Shown here: in pieces, positions 38,795 to 46,601 of the stretch
How the letters are laid out: each line of letters begins with the position of its first letter
How positions within the stretch are numbered: the stretch's first letter is position 1
Assembly (NCBI RefSeq): GCF_001562425.1
Contig: NZ_LOED01000005.1
Coordinates: 1-64,000, forward strand
Length of the DNA stretch: 64,000 bases
Direction: 5' to 3'
DNA from: Fervidicola ferrireducens
GTDB taxonomy: Bacteria > Bacillota > Thermosediminibacteria > Thermosediminibacterales > Thermosediminibacteraceae
Translations under genes and position numbers: made by a program
Notes under the pieces: generated by a model
Told to the model about the DNA's origin: nothing
Seen by the model: the letters and a program-made list of their open reading frames with translations, nothing else
Database searches by the model: none

Positions 38795-39556
38795 TTGAAC
38801 AGCGCATTTTATCTAGAAGAGAAAAGAAGCTATCTTTTTTGTCGGCTGGACAGCCGTGTAAAGCTAGTATCGGCAATTATCTACGTTGCCGTTGTGGCTA
38901 CTATCCGCACCTGGGAATATCTCGCCGCCTGTTTAGGATTTTATATTATCCTTCTTTGCCTTACCGGATTTCCTATTTTAAACTCGGTGCGGCGCATTTT
39001 CGTTCCCGTTTTGTTTGCAGGCTCCATGAGCGCTGCGGCCGCTTTTGCCAATTTTTATGCAGGGCAGCTATACGCGAGCGTAAGTGGTGCCGTCCTTTTT
39101 TTAAGGGCGCTTTGCGCTATAGTTGTATTGAGTTCCGTGATTTACAGCATGAGCTTCAGGGAGCTGGTCTTTTCCTTAAAGGTTTTGCACGTTCCCGATG
39201 TACTGGTGAACCTCATCGGTTTTACAATTAGGTATGCGAATATATTAACCGATGAACTTTCAAGGATGAAGAAAGCGAGAAAGGCAAGGGGATATTCGAA
39301 GGGCAGGAACTTCTGGCATACCCCCACCATGAAGGTGATAGGGCAGACGGTCGCTGTGTTGTTTCTTAGATCTTACGAAAGAAGCGAAAGGGTATATCAA
39401 GCAATGCTATCTAGAGGTTACGGCGGGGATATAAGGTTACTTTCAGCTCCAGCAAGACCGGGGAAAAAGGATTTCGCTTTTGGAGCGCTGGTGGCCGGAG
39501 TGCCGCTTTTTTTCAAAGTCGCCGAAATGGGGGCATTTTCATGGATTATGCGGTAG
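38795..39556 (+). CDS. cbiQ: ECF transporter transmembrane component CbiQ
   Basis: CbiQ (EcfT-type) couples the ATPase to the substrate-binding subunit of an energy-coupling-factor importer. The 253-aa protein has about five hydrophobic segments and the coupling helices (LSRMKKARKARGY, and SYERSERVYQAMLSRGYGG), the two Ala-Arg-Gly-type motifs of the family. The TTG at 38795 is chosen because AGAGGTG lies six bases upstream; the frame from 38753 has no such site. It overlaps cbiO by 16 bases. Context with cbiM/PDGLE and a CooT-like gene points to nickel or cobalt. Confidence 0.85.
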   Translation: MNSAFYLEEKRSYLFCRLDSRVKLVSAIIYVAVVATIRTWEYLAACLGFYIILLCLTGFPILNSVRRIFVPVLFAGSMSAAAAFANFYAGQLYASVSGAVLFLRALCAIVVLSSVIYSMSFRELVFSLKVLHVPDVLVNLIGFTIRYANILTDELSRMKKARKARGYSKGRNFWHTPTMKVIGQTVAVLFLRSYERSERVYQAMLSRGYGGDIRLLSAPARPGKKDFAFGALVAGVPLFFKVAEMGAFSWIMR

Positions 39557-40377
39557 AAATTCATAACCTTGCTTTCCGGCATAAAGACGGAACCGTAGCA
39601 CTCAGAGGCGTCACGATGAAAGTAAAAAAAGGCTCAAAGACGGCCATCTTGGGACACAATGGTGCGGGAAAATCCACGCTTCTTTTTCATTTGAACGGCA
39701 TATATCTCCCTCAGCAGGGCAGTGTAAAAATTTTGGGAGTGGAGGTCAACCGGAAAAACGAGAAACTGGTAAGAAAAATGGTAGGCCTTGTGTTCCAGGA
39801 CCCCGACGATCAGGTTTTTTCCCCGACGGTATGGGATGATGTGGCCTTCGGCCCGGCAAATTTCGGCCTTCCGCGGGAAGAAATTGAAATCAGGGTAAAG
39901 GAGGCTCTGAGGGCCGTGGGTATGGAGGAATTCGCCGATAAAATGCCCTTTCATTTGAGTTACGGCCAGAGAAAGAGGGTGGCCATAGCGGGAGTGCTTG
40001 CAGTGAAGCCCGAGATTTTGGTGCTGGATGAGCCTCACGCTTTCCTCGACCCGAAGAGCAAGGAAAATCTTTTTGATATCCTGGAAAAGGAAAACCAGGA
40101 AGGGAGAACGGTTATTATCGCCACCCATGATGTAGATTTTGCCTATGAATGGGCCGATGAAATCGTGGTGATGAGAGAAGGGAGGGTTCTGGCTCAAGGG
40201 GGGACTGAAGTTCTTTGCAGGGGAGAAATAATAAAAGGGGCCGGACTGGAATTTCCCAAGGTAGTCAGGTTTTTTAACAGGATTCACGGATTAAAGGTTG
40301 AAAAAGCTCCGAAAACAATAGATGAAGCAGCAGAGCTGGTGAATAAGCTTCTTAAAAATATGCCGCAAAGGGATTGA
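39541..40377 (+). CDS. cbiO: ECF transporter ATPase CbiO
   Basis: This is the ATP-hydrolysing subunit of the nickel/cobalt ECF importer. The 278-aa protein has Walker A LGHNGAGKSTLLFHLNG, Q-loop GLVFQDPDDQVFSP, signature LSYGQRKRVAIAGVLA, Walker B ILVLDEPHAFLDP and H-loop IIATHDVDFAYEW. The start ATG sits inside the 3' end of cbiQ. Its stop codon overlaps the -35 box of the next promoter, so cbiM forms a second transcript. Confidence 0.93.
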   Translation: MDYAVEIHNLAFRHKDGTVALRGVTMKVKKGSKTAILGHNGAGKSTLLFHLNGIYLPQQGSVKILGVEVNRKNEKLVRKMVGLVFQDPDDQVFSPTVWDDVAFGPANFGLPREEIEIRVKEALRAVGMEEFADKMPFHLSYGQRKRVAIAGVLAVKPEILVLDEPHAFLDPKSKENLFDILEKENQEGRTVIIATHDVDFAYEWADEIVVMREGRVLAQGGTEVLCRGEIIKGAGLEFPKVVRFFNRIHGLKVEKAPKTIDEAAELVNKLLKNMPQRD

Positions 40378-40403
40378 CAAAAATATAACAAATTTTTTAT
40401 AAT
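40374..40403 (+). promoter_or_regulatory. Promoter of the cbiM operon
   Basis: A consensus TTGACA (40374-40379), overlapping the cbiO stop, and a consensus TATAAT (40398-40403) are 18 bases apart. Confidence 0.8.
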
Positions 40404-40409
40404 AATGTC

Positions 40410-40512
40410 AGAGGAAAAATTGAAAAGATTTTAGGAAAGTATCATGAAGGTACGGAAACAGCCATGAAGGCCTCAAGTGGATGAATCCACAAGGCTTCTT
40501 CATGGCTTTTTT
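40410..40512 (+). promoter_or_regulatory. Candidate attenuator or riboswitch in the cbiM leader
   Basis: The leader ends in a three-tier hairpin: AGCCATGAAG/CTTCATGGCT (40460-40469/40498-40507), inner GCCT/AGGC, and top GTGGAT/ATCCAC (40477-40490), then a T6 tract. A second CATGAAGG at 40443-40450 repeats the left arm and could pair with the right arm as an alternative. Promoter, leader, terminator, then the metal-uptake genes is the layout of a metal-responsive attenuator. I do not recognise it as a known cobalamin or NiCo class. Confidence 0.6.
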
Positions 40513-40541
40513 AATTACGAATACATAAGGGGGAACCAATT

Positions 40542-41198
40542 ATGCACATTCCCGATGGTTTTCTCGATGCCAAAACCGCAGTTGCCACATCAGCCGCAAG
40601 TTTAGCTGCACTTAAGTACAGCATGACAAAAGTAAAAGAGGAACTGGGCGAAAGAGATGTTCCTTCCCTGGGTGTAATGGCAGCCTTCATTTTTGCCGCT
40701 CAAATGGTCAATTTCCCGGTAATGGCCGGCACCTCGGGCCATCTGCTGGGGGCGGCGCTGGCTGCCATTTTGTTCGGACCTTACAGTGCCAGTCTAATCC
40801 TTAGCGCGGTGCTTATAGTTCAGTGCCTTTTTTTCCAGGACGGGGGCATTACTGCGCTGGGCGCTAACATTCTAAATATGGCCGTGGCAGCCACTTTTGT
40901 TGCCAGCTGCGTTTACAGCGCCGTTAAAAAATTGAAATTTTCAGGAAGCGAGATAGCAGCCGTGTTTCTTTCCGCCTGGATCTCCGTTCTTGTCGGGGCG
41001 TTTTTGACTAGTGTTGAGCTTGCACTATCGGGCACCGTGCCCTTGAATGCGGTCATCGCTCCCATGATGCTGGTTCATGCCGTCATAGGTATTGGTGAAG
41101 GTATTATAACCTGTGCAGCGGTGGGCTATGTAAGAAGATTTTTAGATGGGAAATCTGGAGCCTGCGCAAATTCTGAGGCTGGAGGTGAAACAAATTGA
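40542..41198 (+). CDS. cbiM: Nickel/cobalt ECF substrate-binding subunit CbiM
   Basis: CbiM binds the metal ion for the ECF importer through its N-terminal residues. The 218-aa membrane protein starts MHIPDGFLDAKT, whose Met-His N-terminus is the known Ni/Co ligand set. It has family motifs MAAFIFAAQMVNFPVMAGTSGHLLGAALA and VHAVIGIGEGIIT in hydrophobic surroundings. The start is ATG at 40542 after AAGGGGG. The next small protein overlaps its end by four bases. Whether nickel or cobalt is favoured is inferred from neighbours (nickel more likely). Confidence 0.93.
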   Translation: MHIPDGFLDAKTAVATSAASLAALKYSMTKVKEELGERDVPSLGVMAAFIFAAQMVNFPVMAGTSGHLLGAALAAILFGPYSASLILSAVLIVQCLFFQDGGITALGANILNMAVAATFVASCVYSAVKKLKFSGSEIAAVFLSAWISVLVGAFLTSVELALSGTVPLNAVIAPMMLVHAVIGIGEGIITCAAVGYVRRFLDGKSGACANSEAGGETN

Positions 41199-41470
41199 AA
41201 CGGTGGGCGATGGTGCTTTTGCTGGCCCTAGTTATTGCGGCTTTTTTATCGCCTTTTGCTTCCCCTCATCCGGACGGCCTCGAGAGGGTAGCGGAAGATC
41301 TGGGTTTTTTAAAAAAAGGCGAATCTCCGGTGCTCCGATTTTCGCCGATGCCCGATTACACCGTTGCAACCATAAATGACGAAAGGGTATCTACGGCGCT
41401 GGCCGGCGTGACCGGAACTTTAATTACGCTGGCTTTTGCCTGGGGTTGGACGAAGTTAATCTCCAAATAG
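41195..41470 (+). CDS. PDGLE-domain small subunit of the metal importer
   Basis: This 91-aa protein has two hydrophobic segments (MVLLLALVIAAFLSPFA and LAGVTGTLITLAFAWGW) on either side of an outside loop that starts PHPDGLERVAEDLGF. That is the PDGLE motif, a functional substitute for CbiN or the NikN subunit. The start is TTG at 41195 with GGAGGTG eight bases upstream, overlapping the cbiM stop. It would pair with CbiM to load nickel or cobalt. Confidence 0.85.
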   Translation: MKRWAMVLLLALVIAAFLSPFASPHPDGLERVAEDLGFLKKGESPVLRFSPMPDYTVATINDERVSTALAGVTGTLITLAFAWGWTKLISK

Positions 41471-41476
41471 TTATAT

Positions 41477-41504
41477 TTGAAAAAAGCAGGTCGTATTGTA
41501 AAAT
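41477..41504 (+). promoter_or_regulatory. Possible promoter before the CooT-like gene pair
   Basis: TTGAAA (41477-41482) and TAAAAT (41499-41504) are 16 bases apart, about 30 bases before the next start. Confidence 0.45.
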
Positions 41505-41534
41505 AATACTGAGGGATTTTGGGAGGGCTTTAAC

Positions 41535-41771
41535 ATGATGGACGGCTATAACACCACCGAAAATGGTGAAATCAAAAAAGAAATAGATACCTTGCGGGTT
41601 TTACTCGCACACTGGATCGAGCACAACCGGTCCCATGAGGAAAATTTCCGCAGCTGGGTTGAAAAATCGAGAAGACTCGGAAAAATTGAAGCTTCCAGAA
41701 TGATTGAAAAAGCCGCCGATGCATTAAAGGCGGCCAGTGACTTTCTACTAGAAGCTAAAAGACATATATAA
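41535..41771 (+). CDS. Small helical protein of unknown function near cooT
   Basis: The 78-aa product is entirely helical by appearance. It carries the His-containing patch LAHWIEHNRSHEENFRSWVEK and then a C-terminal helix with KAADALKAASDFLLEAKRHI. I recognise it only as the small protein that often accompanies CooT-like genes. The His pairs may bind metal. GGAGG lies eight bases before the ATG. It is in one transcript with the CooT-like gene 12 bases downstream. Confidence 0.7.
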   Translation: MMDGYNTTENGEIKKEIDTLRVLLAHWIEHNRSHEENFRSWVEKSRRLGKIEASRMIEKAADALKAASDFLLEAKRHI

Positions 41772-41783
41772 GGAGTGAACGTT

Positions 41784-41984
41784 ATGTGTGAATCGAAGGT
41801 CTACCTTTACGAACGAGGCGAAGAAAGGGAGATAATGGATAACGTGATTTTTATGGAACCCCAGGGTGACAAAATCTTCATGTACAATCTCCTGGGGGAG
41901 CAAAAGATTCTGGATGCGAAAATAAAGGAAATAAAACTCCTGGAACATAAGATTATTTTGGAAAGCAGGAAAGATGAAAAATGA
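41784..41984 (+). CDS. CooT-family nickel-binding protein
   Basis: The protein (66 aa) begins MCESKVYLYERGEEREIMD, the CooT signature. In CooT of Rhodospirillum the N-terminal Cys2 binds nickel at a dimer interface for delivery to CO dehydrogenase. The rest forms a small beta barrel (DNVIFMEPQGDKIFMYNLLGE). The ATG at 41784 has AAGGAG nine bases upstream and yields the conserved Met-Cys start; the GTG at 41775 would not. It overlaps the next gene (ATGA). It sits directly downstream of the metal importer, supporting nickel as the substrate. Confidence 0.85.
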   Translation: MCESKVYLYERGEEREIMDNVIFMEPQGDKIFMYNLLGEQKILDAKIKEIKLLEHKIILESRKDEK

Positions 41985-42403
41985 TAATAGCGGTTGTGGA
42001 TGGGATGGGAGGGGGTATAGGCAGCCAGATTATAGCCCTATTAAGGCAGGATTTACCCCCTGAAGTAAAAATATACGCCTTAGGGACCAATTCAGCAGCC
42101 ACTTCAAACATGATGAAAGAAAAAGCAAACAAGGGTGCCACCGGTGAAAACGCCATCCTCTATAATGTAAATAAAGTCGATGTGATTGTCGGCTCCCTGG
42201 GCATAGTTATCCCGAACTGCATGATGGGCGAGATAACACCCAAAATCGCCGAAGCCATAGCATCGTGCAGGGCTAAAAAGATTCTCATCCCCATTGTAGA
42301 TAATGAGGATATAACAGTTCTTGGCGTAGAAAAAAAGCCGCTTTTCCTTGCCATAAAGGATGCCATAGAAAAAATCAAAGTCCTTTTGGAGACGGAAAAA
42401 TAA
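41981..42403 (+). CDS. DUF3842 family protein
   Basis: This 140-aa protein of unknown function has a Rossmann-like start, IIAVVDGMGGGIGSQIIALLRQ, then ALGTNSAATSNMMKEKANKGATGENA. The central VDVIVGSLGIVIPNCMMGEI has a Cys. DUF3842 members usually lie beside CooT-like genes in anaerobes, so a role in nickel handling is plausible but unproven. Its ATG overlaps the cooT stop by four bases, indicating translational coupling. Confidence 0.85.
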   Translation: MIIAVVDGMGGGIGSQIIALLRQDLPPEVKIYALGTNSAATSNMMKEKANKGATGENAILYNVNKVDVIVGSLGIVIPNCMMGEITPKIAEAIASCRAKKILIPIVDNEDITVLGVEKKPLFLAIKDAIEKIKVLLETEK

Positions 42404-42416
42404 AGGGGATAGGACC

Positions 42417-43220
42417 ATGCTAAAGGTGAGCATATTGCAGATGGATGTTGCTTTTGGCGAGCCGGAGAAAAACCGAAAGAAAGCCGAAAGAATGCTTAAA
42501 GAAGCTTTGAAGGTAAAGGTAAAACCTGACATTGTTTTGCTTCCGGAAATGTGGAATACCAGTTATGCTCTGGAAAGGCTTTCGGATATAGCCGACAGGA
42601 ACGGCAGCCCCACCATAGAATGGCTAAAAAAAGTCGCAAAGGAAAACAGCGTTAACATAGTAGCTGGGTCGATAGCCGACATAAGAAGTGGTGAATCTAA
42701 TGGGATTCCAAAGGTTTACAATACCGCCTATGCAATAAATAGAAACGGAGAGGTGGTCGCGCGTTACGACAAGGTTCACAGGTTCAGGCTGATGGATGAA
42801 GAAAAATACTTTTCGCCGGGAGAAAAAGCCGTCACCTTTGAACTGGACGGCATAAATTGCGGAATTGCCATTTGTTACGATATAAGATTTCCCGAATTTA
42901 TAAGGAAAATAGCCCTGCTCGGGGCCCAAATCCTTTTTGTGCCGGCCCAGTGGCCCAAGCCCAGGGAGATGCACTGGAGACTTTTGAACATTGTGAGGGC
43001 CATAGAAAATCAGTTTTTCGTGGTGGGAGCAAACCGGGTAGGGAGGGAAGGCAAAGCAGAATTTCCCGGGTGCTCCATCGTCGTTGACCCCTGGGGTGAA
43101 GTGCTGCTGGAAGCCGACGAAAGGGAGGGCGTTTTCGAGGCTGTAATAGACCTGTCGGCGGTGGAACAGGTGAGGAAACGCATACCCGTTTTTGAAGATC
43201 GAAGGCCCGATGTATATTAA
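42417..43220 (+). CDS. Carbon-nitrogen hydrolase (nitrilase superfamily)
   Basis: The 267-aa enzyme hydrolyses a C-N bond; the subfamily looks like omega-amidase or 2-oxoglutaramate amidase. The catalytic triad is visible: Glu in LLPEMWNTSY, Lys in YDKVHRFRLMDE, and Cys in GIAICYDIRFPEFIR. GANRVGREG and FPGCSIVVDPWGEVL follow, as usual for this subfamily. Exact substrate is not decided. It starts 13 bases after DUF3842, so it may be in the same transcript. Confidence 0.9.
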   Translation: MLKVSILQMDVAFGEPEKNRKKAERMLKEALKVKVKPDIVLLPEMWNTSYALERLSDIADRNGSPTIEWLKKVAKENSVNIVAGSIADIRSGESNGIPKVYNTAYAINRNGEVVARYDKVHRFRLMDEEKYFSPGEKAVTFELDGINCGIAICYDIRFPEFIRKIALLGAQILFVPAQWPKPREMHWRLLNIVRAIENQFFVVGANRVGREGKAEFPGCSIVVDPWGEVLLEADEREGVFEAVIDLSAVEQVRKRIPVFEDRRPDVY

Positions 43221-43282
43221 TGGCAAATGAGCAAAATATATAAATGCCGGGGAAGGGCTGGGGGATGAAGGGAGGATTTTTG

Positions 43283-43579
43283 GTGAATTCCAAAACCATA
43301 ATGGCCATTTTACAGCGGGATAGAAAAGCTTCCGCGCCCAAAGTCCAGGAGGTGCTGACGAAATACGGTGACAACATAAAAGTGAGGCTCGGGATTCACG
43401 ACACCGATGAAAACCATTCTTCCGATGAAGGCCTCATTATCCTCCAGCTCTGCGGCTCCGATGAAGAAACAGGGAGACTAGAAAGGGAGCTTAATTCCTT
43501 AGAAGGTGTAAAGGCGAAAAAAATCATCCTTTCATTCAGCGATGAAGTCGAACAGTTCATACGAAGTATAGAAGTTTAG
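43283..43579 (+). CDS. Small ACT-like protein (TM1266/hydrogenase-regulator-like)
   Basis: This 98-aa protein resembles the small ferredoxin-fold regulators found with iron-only hydrogenase genes (TM1266 type). The pattern is AILQRDRKASAPKVQEVLTKYGDNIKVRLGIHD, then GLIILQLCGSDEETGRLERELNSLEGVKAKKIIL. It has an 18-residue extra tail (FSDEVEQFIRSIEV). GTG at 43283 is chosen because GGGAGG is seven bases upstream. Its 3' end overlaps splB tail to tail by 23 bases. Ligand and target are unknown. Confidence 0.65.
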   Translation: MNSKTIMAILQRDRKASAPKVQEVLTKYGDNIKVRLGIHDTDENHSSDEGLIILQLCGSDEETGRLERELNSLEGVKAKKIILSFSDEVEQFIRSIEV

Positions 43580-44582
43580 CGTCCGGGAAGCATTCCCGGA
43601 TTTTTAATTCAAAGAATTCCTTGAGTTCCCTCATCTTATCAGGAGGGTATACGTATTTTCCGTAGCCGAACTGGCCGAATTTGAAAACCCTTTCTTCTTC
43701 ATCGAGGGGAACCTTGGTTTTTGGAAAAACGGCAAGGATGTTCTTTTTTGCCCTCGCCGTGAACCGGTGGGTTATAAGTTCGAATTCTATAGCTTTTTTT
43801 GCGCTTTCCGAAAGTCCCAGACTTAATTTTTCAAGCATTTCGCCATAATCGTATTTCCAACCAGGGTAGTAAAATATTGGGCCGATGATGAAGCCAAGGG
43901 GGTAGCCAGCAAGGGCTACCTTTTTAGCCGCTCCTATTCTTTCTTCCAAAGGCGGGGTTTTGTGTTCGAATTTTTTTATTACGCGCTCGGAATTGATGCT
44001 GAAGCGGAAGGTGGTTCTGCCGCCGTGTTTCGCATCAAGCAGCGAATCGATGTTGGTAAACTTTGTCACGAACCGAAAAAGGCCCTTTTCCTGTTTGGCG
44101 AAAAACTCGATGGTTTTTTTAAGGGCGCCGGTGTAAGGTTCTACGGGCAAGGGGTCCGAGGTGGCAGACCCTTCGAAGATGGTGACCTCAGGCGACCTTT
44201 CTTCTATATATTTTTTCGCCCGTTCAAGGATTTCGTCCAGGTTCACGTAGACCCTTATGTAAGGCTTTTTACCAAGAGTGGTGCTGAGGTAACAGTATTC
44301 GCATTCACCTATGCAGCTCGTCACGAGAGGTAACTGGTAATGGGCAGAGGGCTTGCAGCTTTCAAAGTCCAGGGTCTTTCGAACGCCTACTACCAGGGTC
44401 CTTTTAGCCTCCATGTAAGCTTCCTGGGGCGTCTTACCGGGGATGCCCAAAACTCTGTTGTGGGAAGTCGTGAAGTCCACATCCACCCCCATTTCCTGGA
44501 GTTTATAGTAGATATTCCTGCCTATCGGATAATTTAAAGCATCACGTTCAAAGTAGGCCCTTTTGGGGATAAAGATTTCCAT
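43557..44582 (-). CDS. splB: Spore photoproduct lyase (SplB), missing the H-donor cysteine
   Basis: SplB is a radical-SAM enzyme that reverses the spore photoproduct (5-thyminyl-5,6-dihydrothymine) during germination. The 341-aa protein has the radical SAM cysteines C90, C94 and C97 (CIGECEYC), KFTNIDSLLDAKHGGRTTFRFSIN and AGYPLGFIIGPIFYYPGW. In the Bacillus enzyme the hydrogen donor is Cys141 in FEASCTSD; here the same place reads FEGSATSD with Ala140. That suggests a different H donor or a variant product. AGAGGTG precedes the ATG. It indicates a spore former. Confidence 0.9.
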   Translation of the reverse strand: MEIFIPKRAYFERDALNYPIGRNIYYKLQEMGVDVDFTTSHNRVLGIPGKTPQEAYMEAKRTLVVGVRKTLDFESCKPSAHYQLPLVTSCIGECEYCYLSTTLGKKPYIRVYVNLDEILERAKKYIEERSPEVTIFEGSATSDPLPVEPYTGALKKTIEFFAKQEKGLFRFVTKFTNIDSLLDAKHGGRTTFRFSINSERVIKKFEHKTPPLEERIGAAKKVALAGYPLGFIIGPIFYYPGWKYDYGEMLEKLSLGLSESAKKAIEFELITHRFTARAKKNILAVFPKTKVPLDEEERVFKFGQFGYGKYVYPPDKMRELKEFFELKIRECFPDAKLLYFV

Positions 44583-44780
44583 ATCTTATCACCTCTTTAT
44601 TTTATTTTTCCCTAAAAAGAGCTTTAATTAATGTATGCCCGTTGAACTAGAAGGTCTTGAAATGATAAACTTATGATGTGAGATGAAAACTTGAGCCGAG
44701 AGGACAACTCTTTGGAGATGGATGGAGAAGTCCCCTGTTGTAAAAGATGGTTCATATCGTAGAGTGGAGCGTGAAGGTCG
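44583..44780. other. Divergent intergenic region between splB and rtcB
   Basis: These 198 bases hold the divergent starts of splB and rtcB. I see no clear sigma-A boxes toward rtcB. ACAAC (44702-44708 area) and GTTGT (about 44737-44741) could pair, enclosing GGAGA-like purines and CCCC, so a weakly folded rtcB leader is possible. No known RNA family is recognised. Confidence 0.3.
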
Positions 44781-46214
44781 ATGAAGGAAAAGTTAAGACT
44801 CGTATCGACGAATTGCTATTCCTTTACGAACAGCGAAACGAAGGTGGAAATCAACGTATACCTCAGCCCCAGGCTGTTTCAGGATTTTGCGGAAGATGAG
44901 GCCATAAACCAGCTTTTCAATGCGTCGCTACTTCCCGGAGTGGTAAGTCCGGTTATAGGGATGCCGGACATTCACACCGGTTTTGGGCTTCCTATTGGAG
45001 GCGTAATGGCCACCGATTACGAAAAGGGCGTGGTTTCGGCGGGGGCCGTCGGGATGGACATAAATTGCGGTGTAAGGCTTCTTACTACCAAAATCGACGC
45101 CGGAGAGGTAAATAAGGAAAAAATGTCAAAGATTCTGGACCTTATATCGTCCAGGGTGCCTTCCGGGGTGGGGAAATCCAGCGCGGTAAAGTCTTTGCGG
45201 AGACCGGATTTAGAGGCGATAGCAACGCTGGGTGTGGAGTATTTTGTTATGGCGGGATACGGAAGGAAGGAAGACCTTGAAAGGATAGAAGACAGAGGGT
45301 GCATTCAGGGGGGTGACGCCAAAGCCGTACCTAAAGCGGCCCGGGAAAGGGCGGACCAGCTTGCAACCATCGGTGGCGGGAATCACTTCATAGAAATCGG
45401 AAGGGTATCTAAGGTATTTGACGAGGAGCTAGCATCGCGGTTCGGGCTTTTCAAAAATATGGTGTACGTTCTCATTCACACAGGAAGCCGAGGGCTTGGA
45501 CACCAGATTTGCACCGATTACTCGAGGATCATGTGGGAACATTCGGAGAAAAACGGAACCAGGGCACCGGTGAAGGGGCTTTCGTGCGCGCCGATTTTTT
45601 CGGAGGACGGGCAGAACTACCTGAAGGCAATGGCATGCGCTGCAAACTACGCCTTCTGCAACCGCCAGCTCATAACCCACTTCGTGAGGGAGGCATTTGT
45701 TGAAGTACTGAAAAAACCGGAATCGGAACTGGGCCTGGACCTTTTGTACGATGTGGCCCACAATATTGCGAAAAAAGAAAAGCACGGCAAAAGGTGGCTT
45801 TTGGTCCACCGAAAGGGTGCTACCCGGGCGCTTCCAGCTGGACACGGTGATAATCCCCTTTGCTATCGCGAGACGGGACATCCCGCGATAATCCCTGGCA
45901 GTATGGGTACCGCCTCATACGTACTCGTCGGCCTTCCGGAGATACACCGCACGTTTTGTTCGGTAAACCACGGAGCGGGAAGGGTCATGTCTAGAAGGAG
46001 GGCAAAGAGCGAATTTACAAAAGAAGAGCTTCTCGAGCAGACCAAAAACGTGGTAATAGCGTCCAGCAATCTGAAAGCCCTGCTCGATGAAGCCCCGCTG
46101 GCCTATAAGGACATCGACGAAGTGGTATTTACATTGGTCGATGCGGGACTTACAAAGCCCGTGGTAAAATTAAAGCCGATGGGTGTTTTAAAGGGAGAGG
46201 GCGAGGAGTCGTAG
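44781..46214 (+). CDS. rtcB: RNA-splicing ligase RtcB
   Basis: RtcB joins 2',3'-cyclic-phosphate or 3'-phosphate RNA ends to 5'-OH ends with GTP and Mn2+. The 477-aa protein has the metal-site Cys in GMDINCGVRLL, the His ligands in GGGNHFIEIG and VLIHTGSRGLGHQ, and the guanylylated His in SVNHGAGRVMSRRRAK. GMPDIHTGFGLPIGGV is at the front. In bacteria it repairs RNA or tRNA broken by ribotoxins. The ATG at 44781 follows GTGAAGG. No archease gene lies nearby. It ends at a terminator. Confidence 0.95.
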   Translation: MKEKLRLVSTNCYSFTNSETKVEINVYLSPRLFQDFAEDEAINQLFNASLLPGVVSPVIGMPDIHTGFGLPIGGVMATDYEKGVVSAGAVGMDINCGVRLLTTKIDAGEVNKEKMSKILDLISSRVPSGVGKSSAVKSLRRPDLEAIATLGVEYFVMAGYGRKEDLERIEDRGCIQGGDAKAVPKAARERADQLATIGGGNHFIEIGRVSKVFDEELASRFGLFKNMVYVLIHTGSRGLGHQICTDYSRIMWEHSEKNGTRAPVKGLSCAPIFSEDGQNYLKAMACAANYAFCNRQLITHFVREAFVEVLKKPESELGLDLLYDVAHNIAKKEKHGKRWLLVHRKGATRALPAGHGDNPLCYRETGHPAIIPGSMGTASYVLVGLPEIHRTFCSVNHGAGRVMSRRRAKSEFTKEELLEQTKNVVIASSNLKALLDEAPLAYKDIDEVVFTLVDAGLTKPVVKLKPMGVLKGEGEES

Positions 46215-46421
46215 AAAGCCGCATAAGTATTTTTGCGGCTTTTTATTACACCGTGCGGAGGATTTTTTTAGTTCTTCCAGAGTGCTTACTGGACTTTTGC
46301 AGTTTCTGCTTTTACAAATGTAGGCCGCTGTTTTACCGTCAATTTTGGTGTAACTTTCATATGCCGGGACCAGGTCTTTCATGCCGTCAGCACAGGCTAC
46401 CACCTCAACTTTTTTCTCCAT
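46188..46421 (-). pseudogene. C-terminal remnant of a YyaL-type (DUF255) protein
   Basis: The minus strand encodes a 77-residue stretch in which KIDGKTAAYICKSRNCKSPV followed by STLEEL matches the end of the YyaL/SPATA20 thioredoxin-domain family ('GK.TAYVC.NF.C..PVTDPEEL'). The family is about 680 aa and the rest is absent. After LEELKKSS the frame runs on through the rtcB terminator, so the original end was probably lost. The ATG at 46421 lacks a convincing ribosome site. I read it as the last surviving piece of a deleted gene. Confidence 0.55.
46215..46244 (+). terminator. rtcB terminator
   Basis: AAAGCCGCA (46215-46223) pairs with TGCGGCTTT (46234-46242), followed by TT and AT-rich bases, directly after the rtcB stop. 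Confidence 0.8.
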
Positions 46422-46502
46422 TTAGACTTAAGTTGAAGTGGTGAGGTCATCTTAAATAATTTACCTACAAACTATTGACACAAACAGACAAATTAAATAC
46501 CC

Positions 46503-46532
46503 TTGTTAAGAAAATACCATGTGTGCTATAAT
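46503..46532 (+). promoter_or_regulatory. Promoter of the ubiD-ubiA-ubiX-ABC operon
   Basis: TTGTTA (46503-46508) and TATAAT (46527-46532) are 18 bases apart, about 70 bases before ubiD. A separate TTGACA at 46475-46480 lacks a well-placed -10. Confidence 0.6.
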
Positions 46533-46601
46533 TGCAAAGGGAGATTTTTATAAATTTTAGTAATTTCACCATAAGGATTTTCAATAGTGGAGTGTCGAGA
46601 G

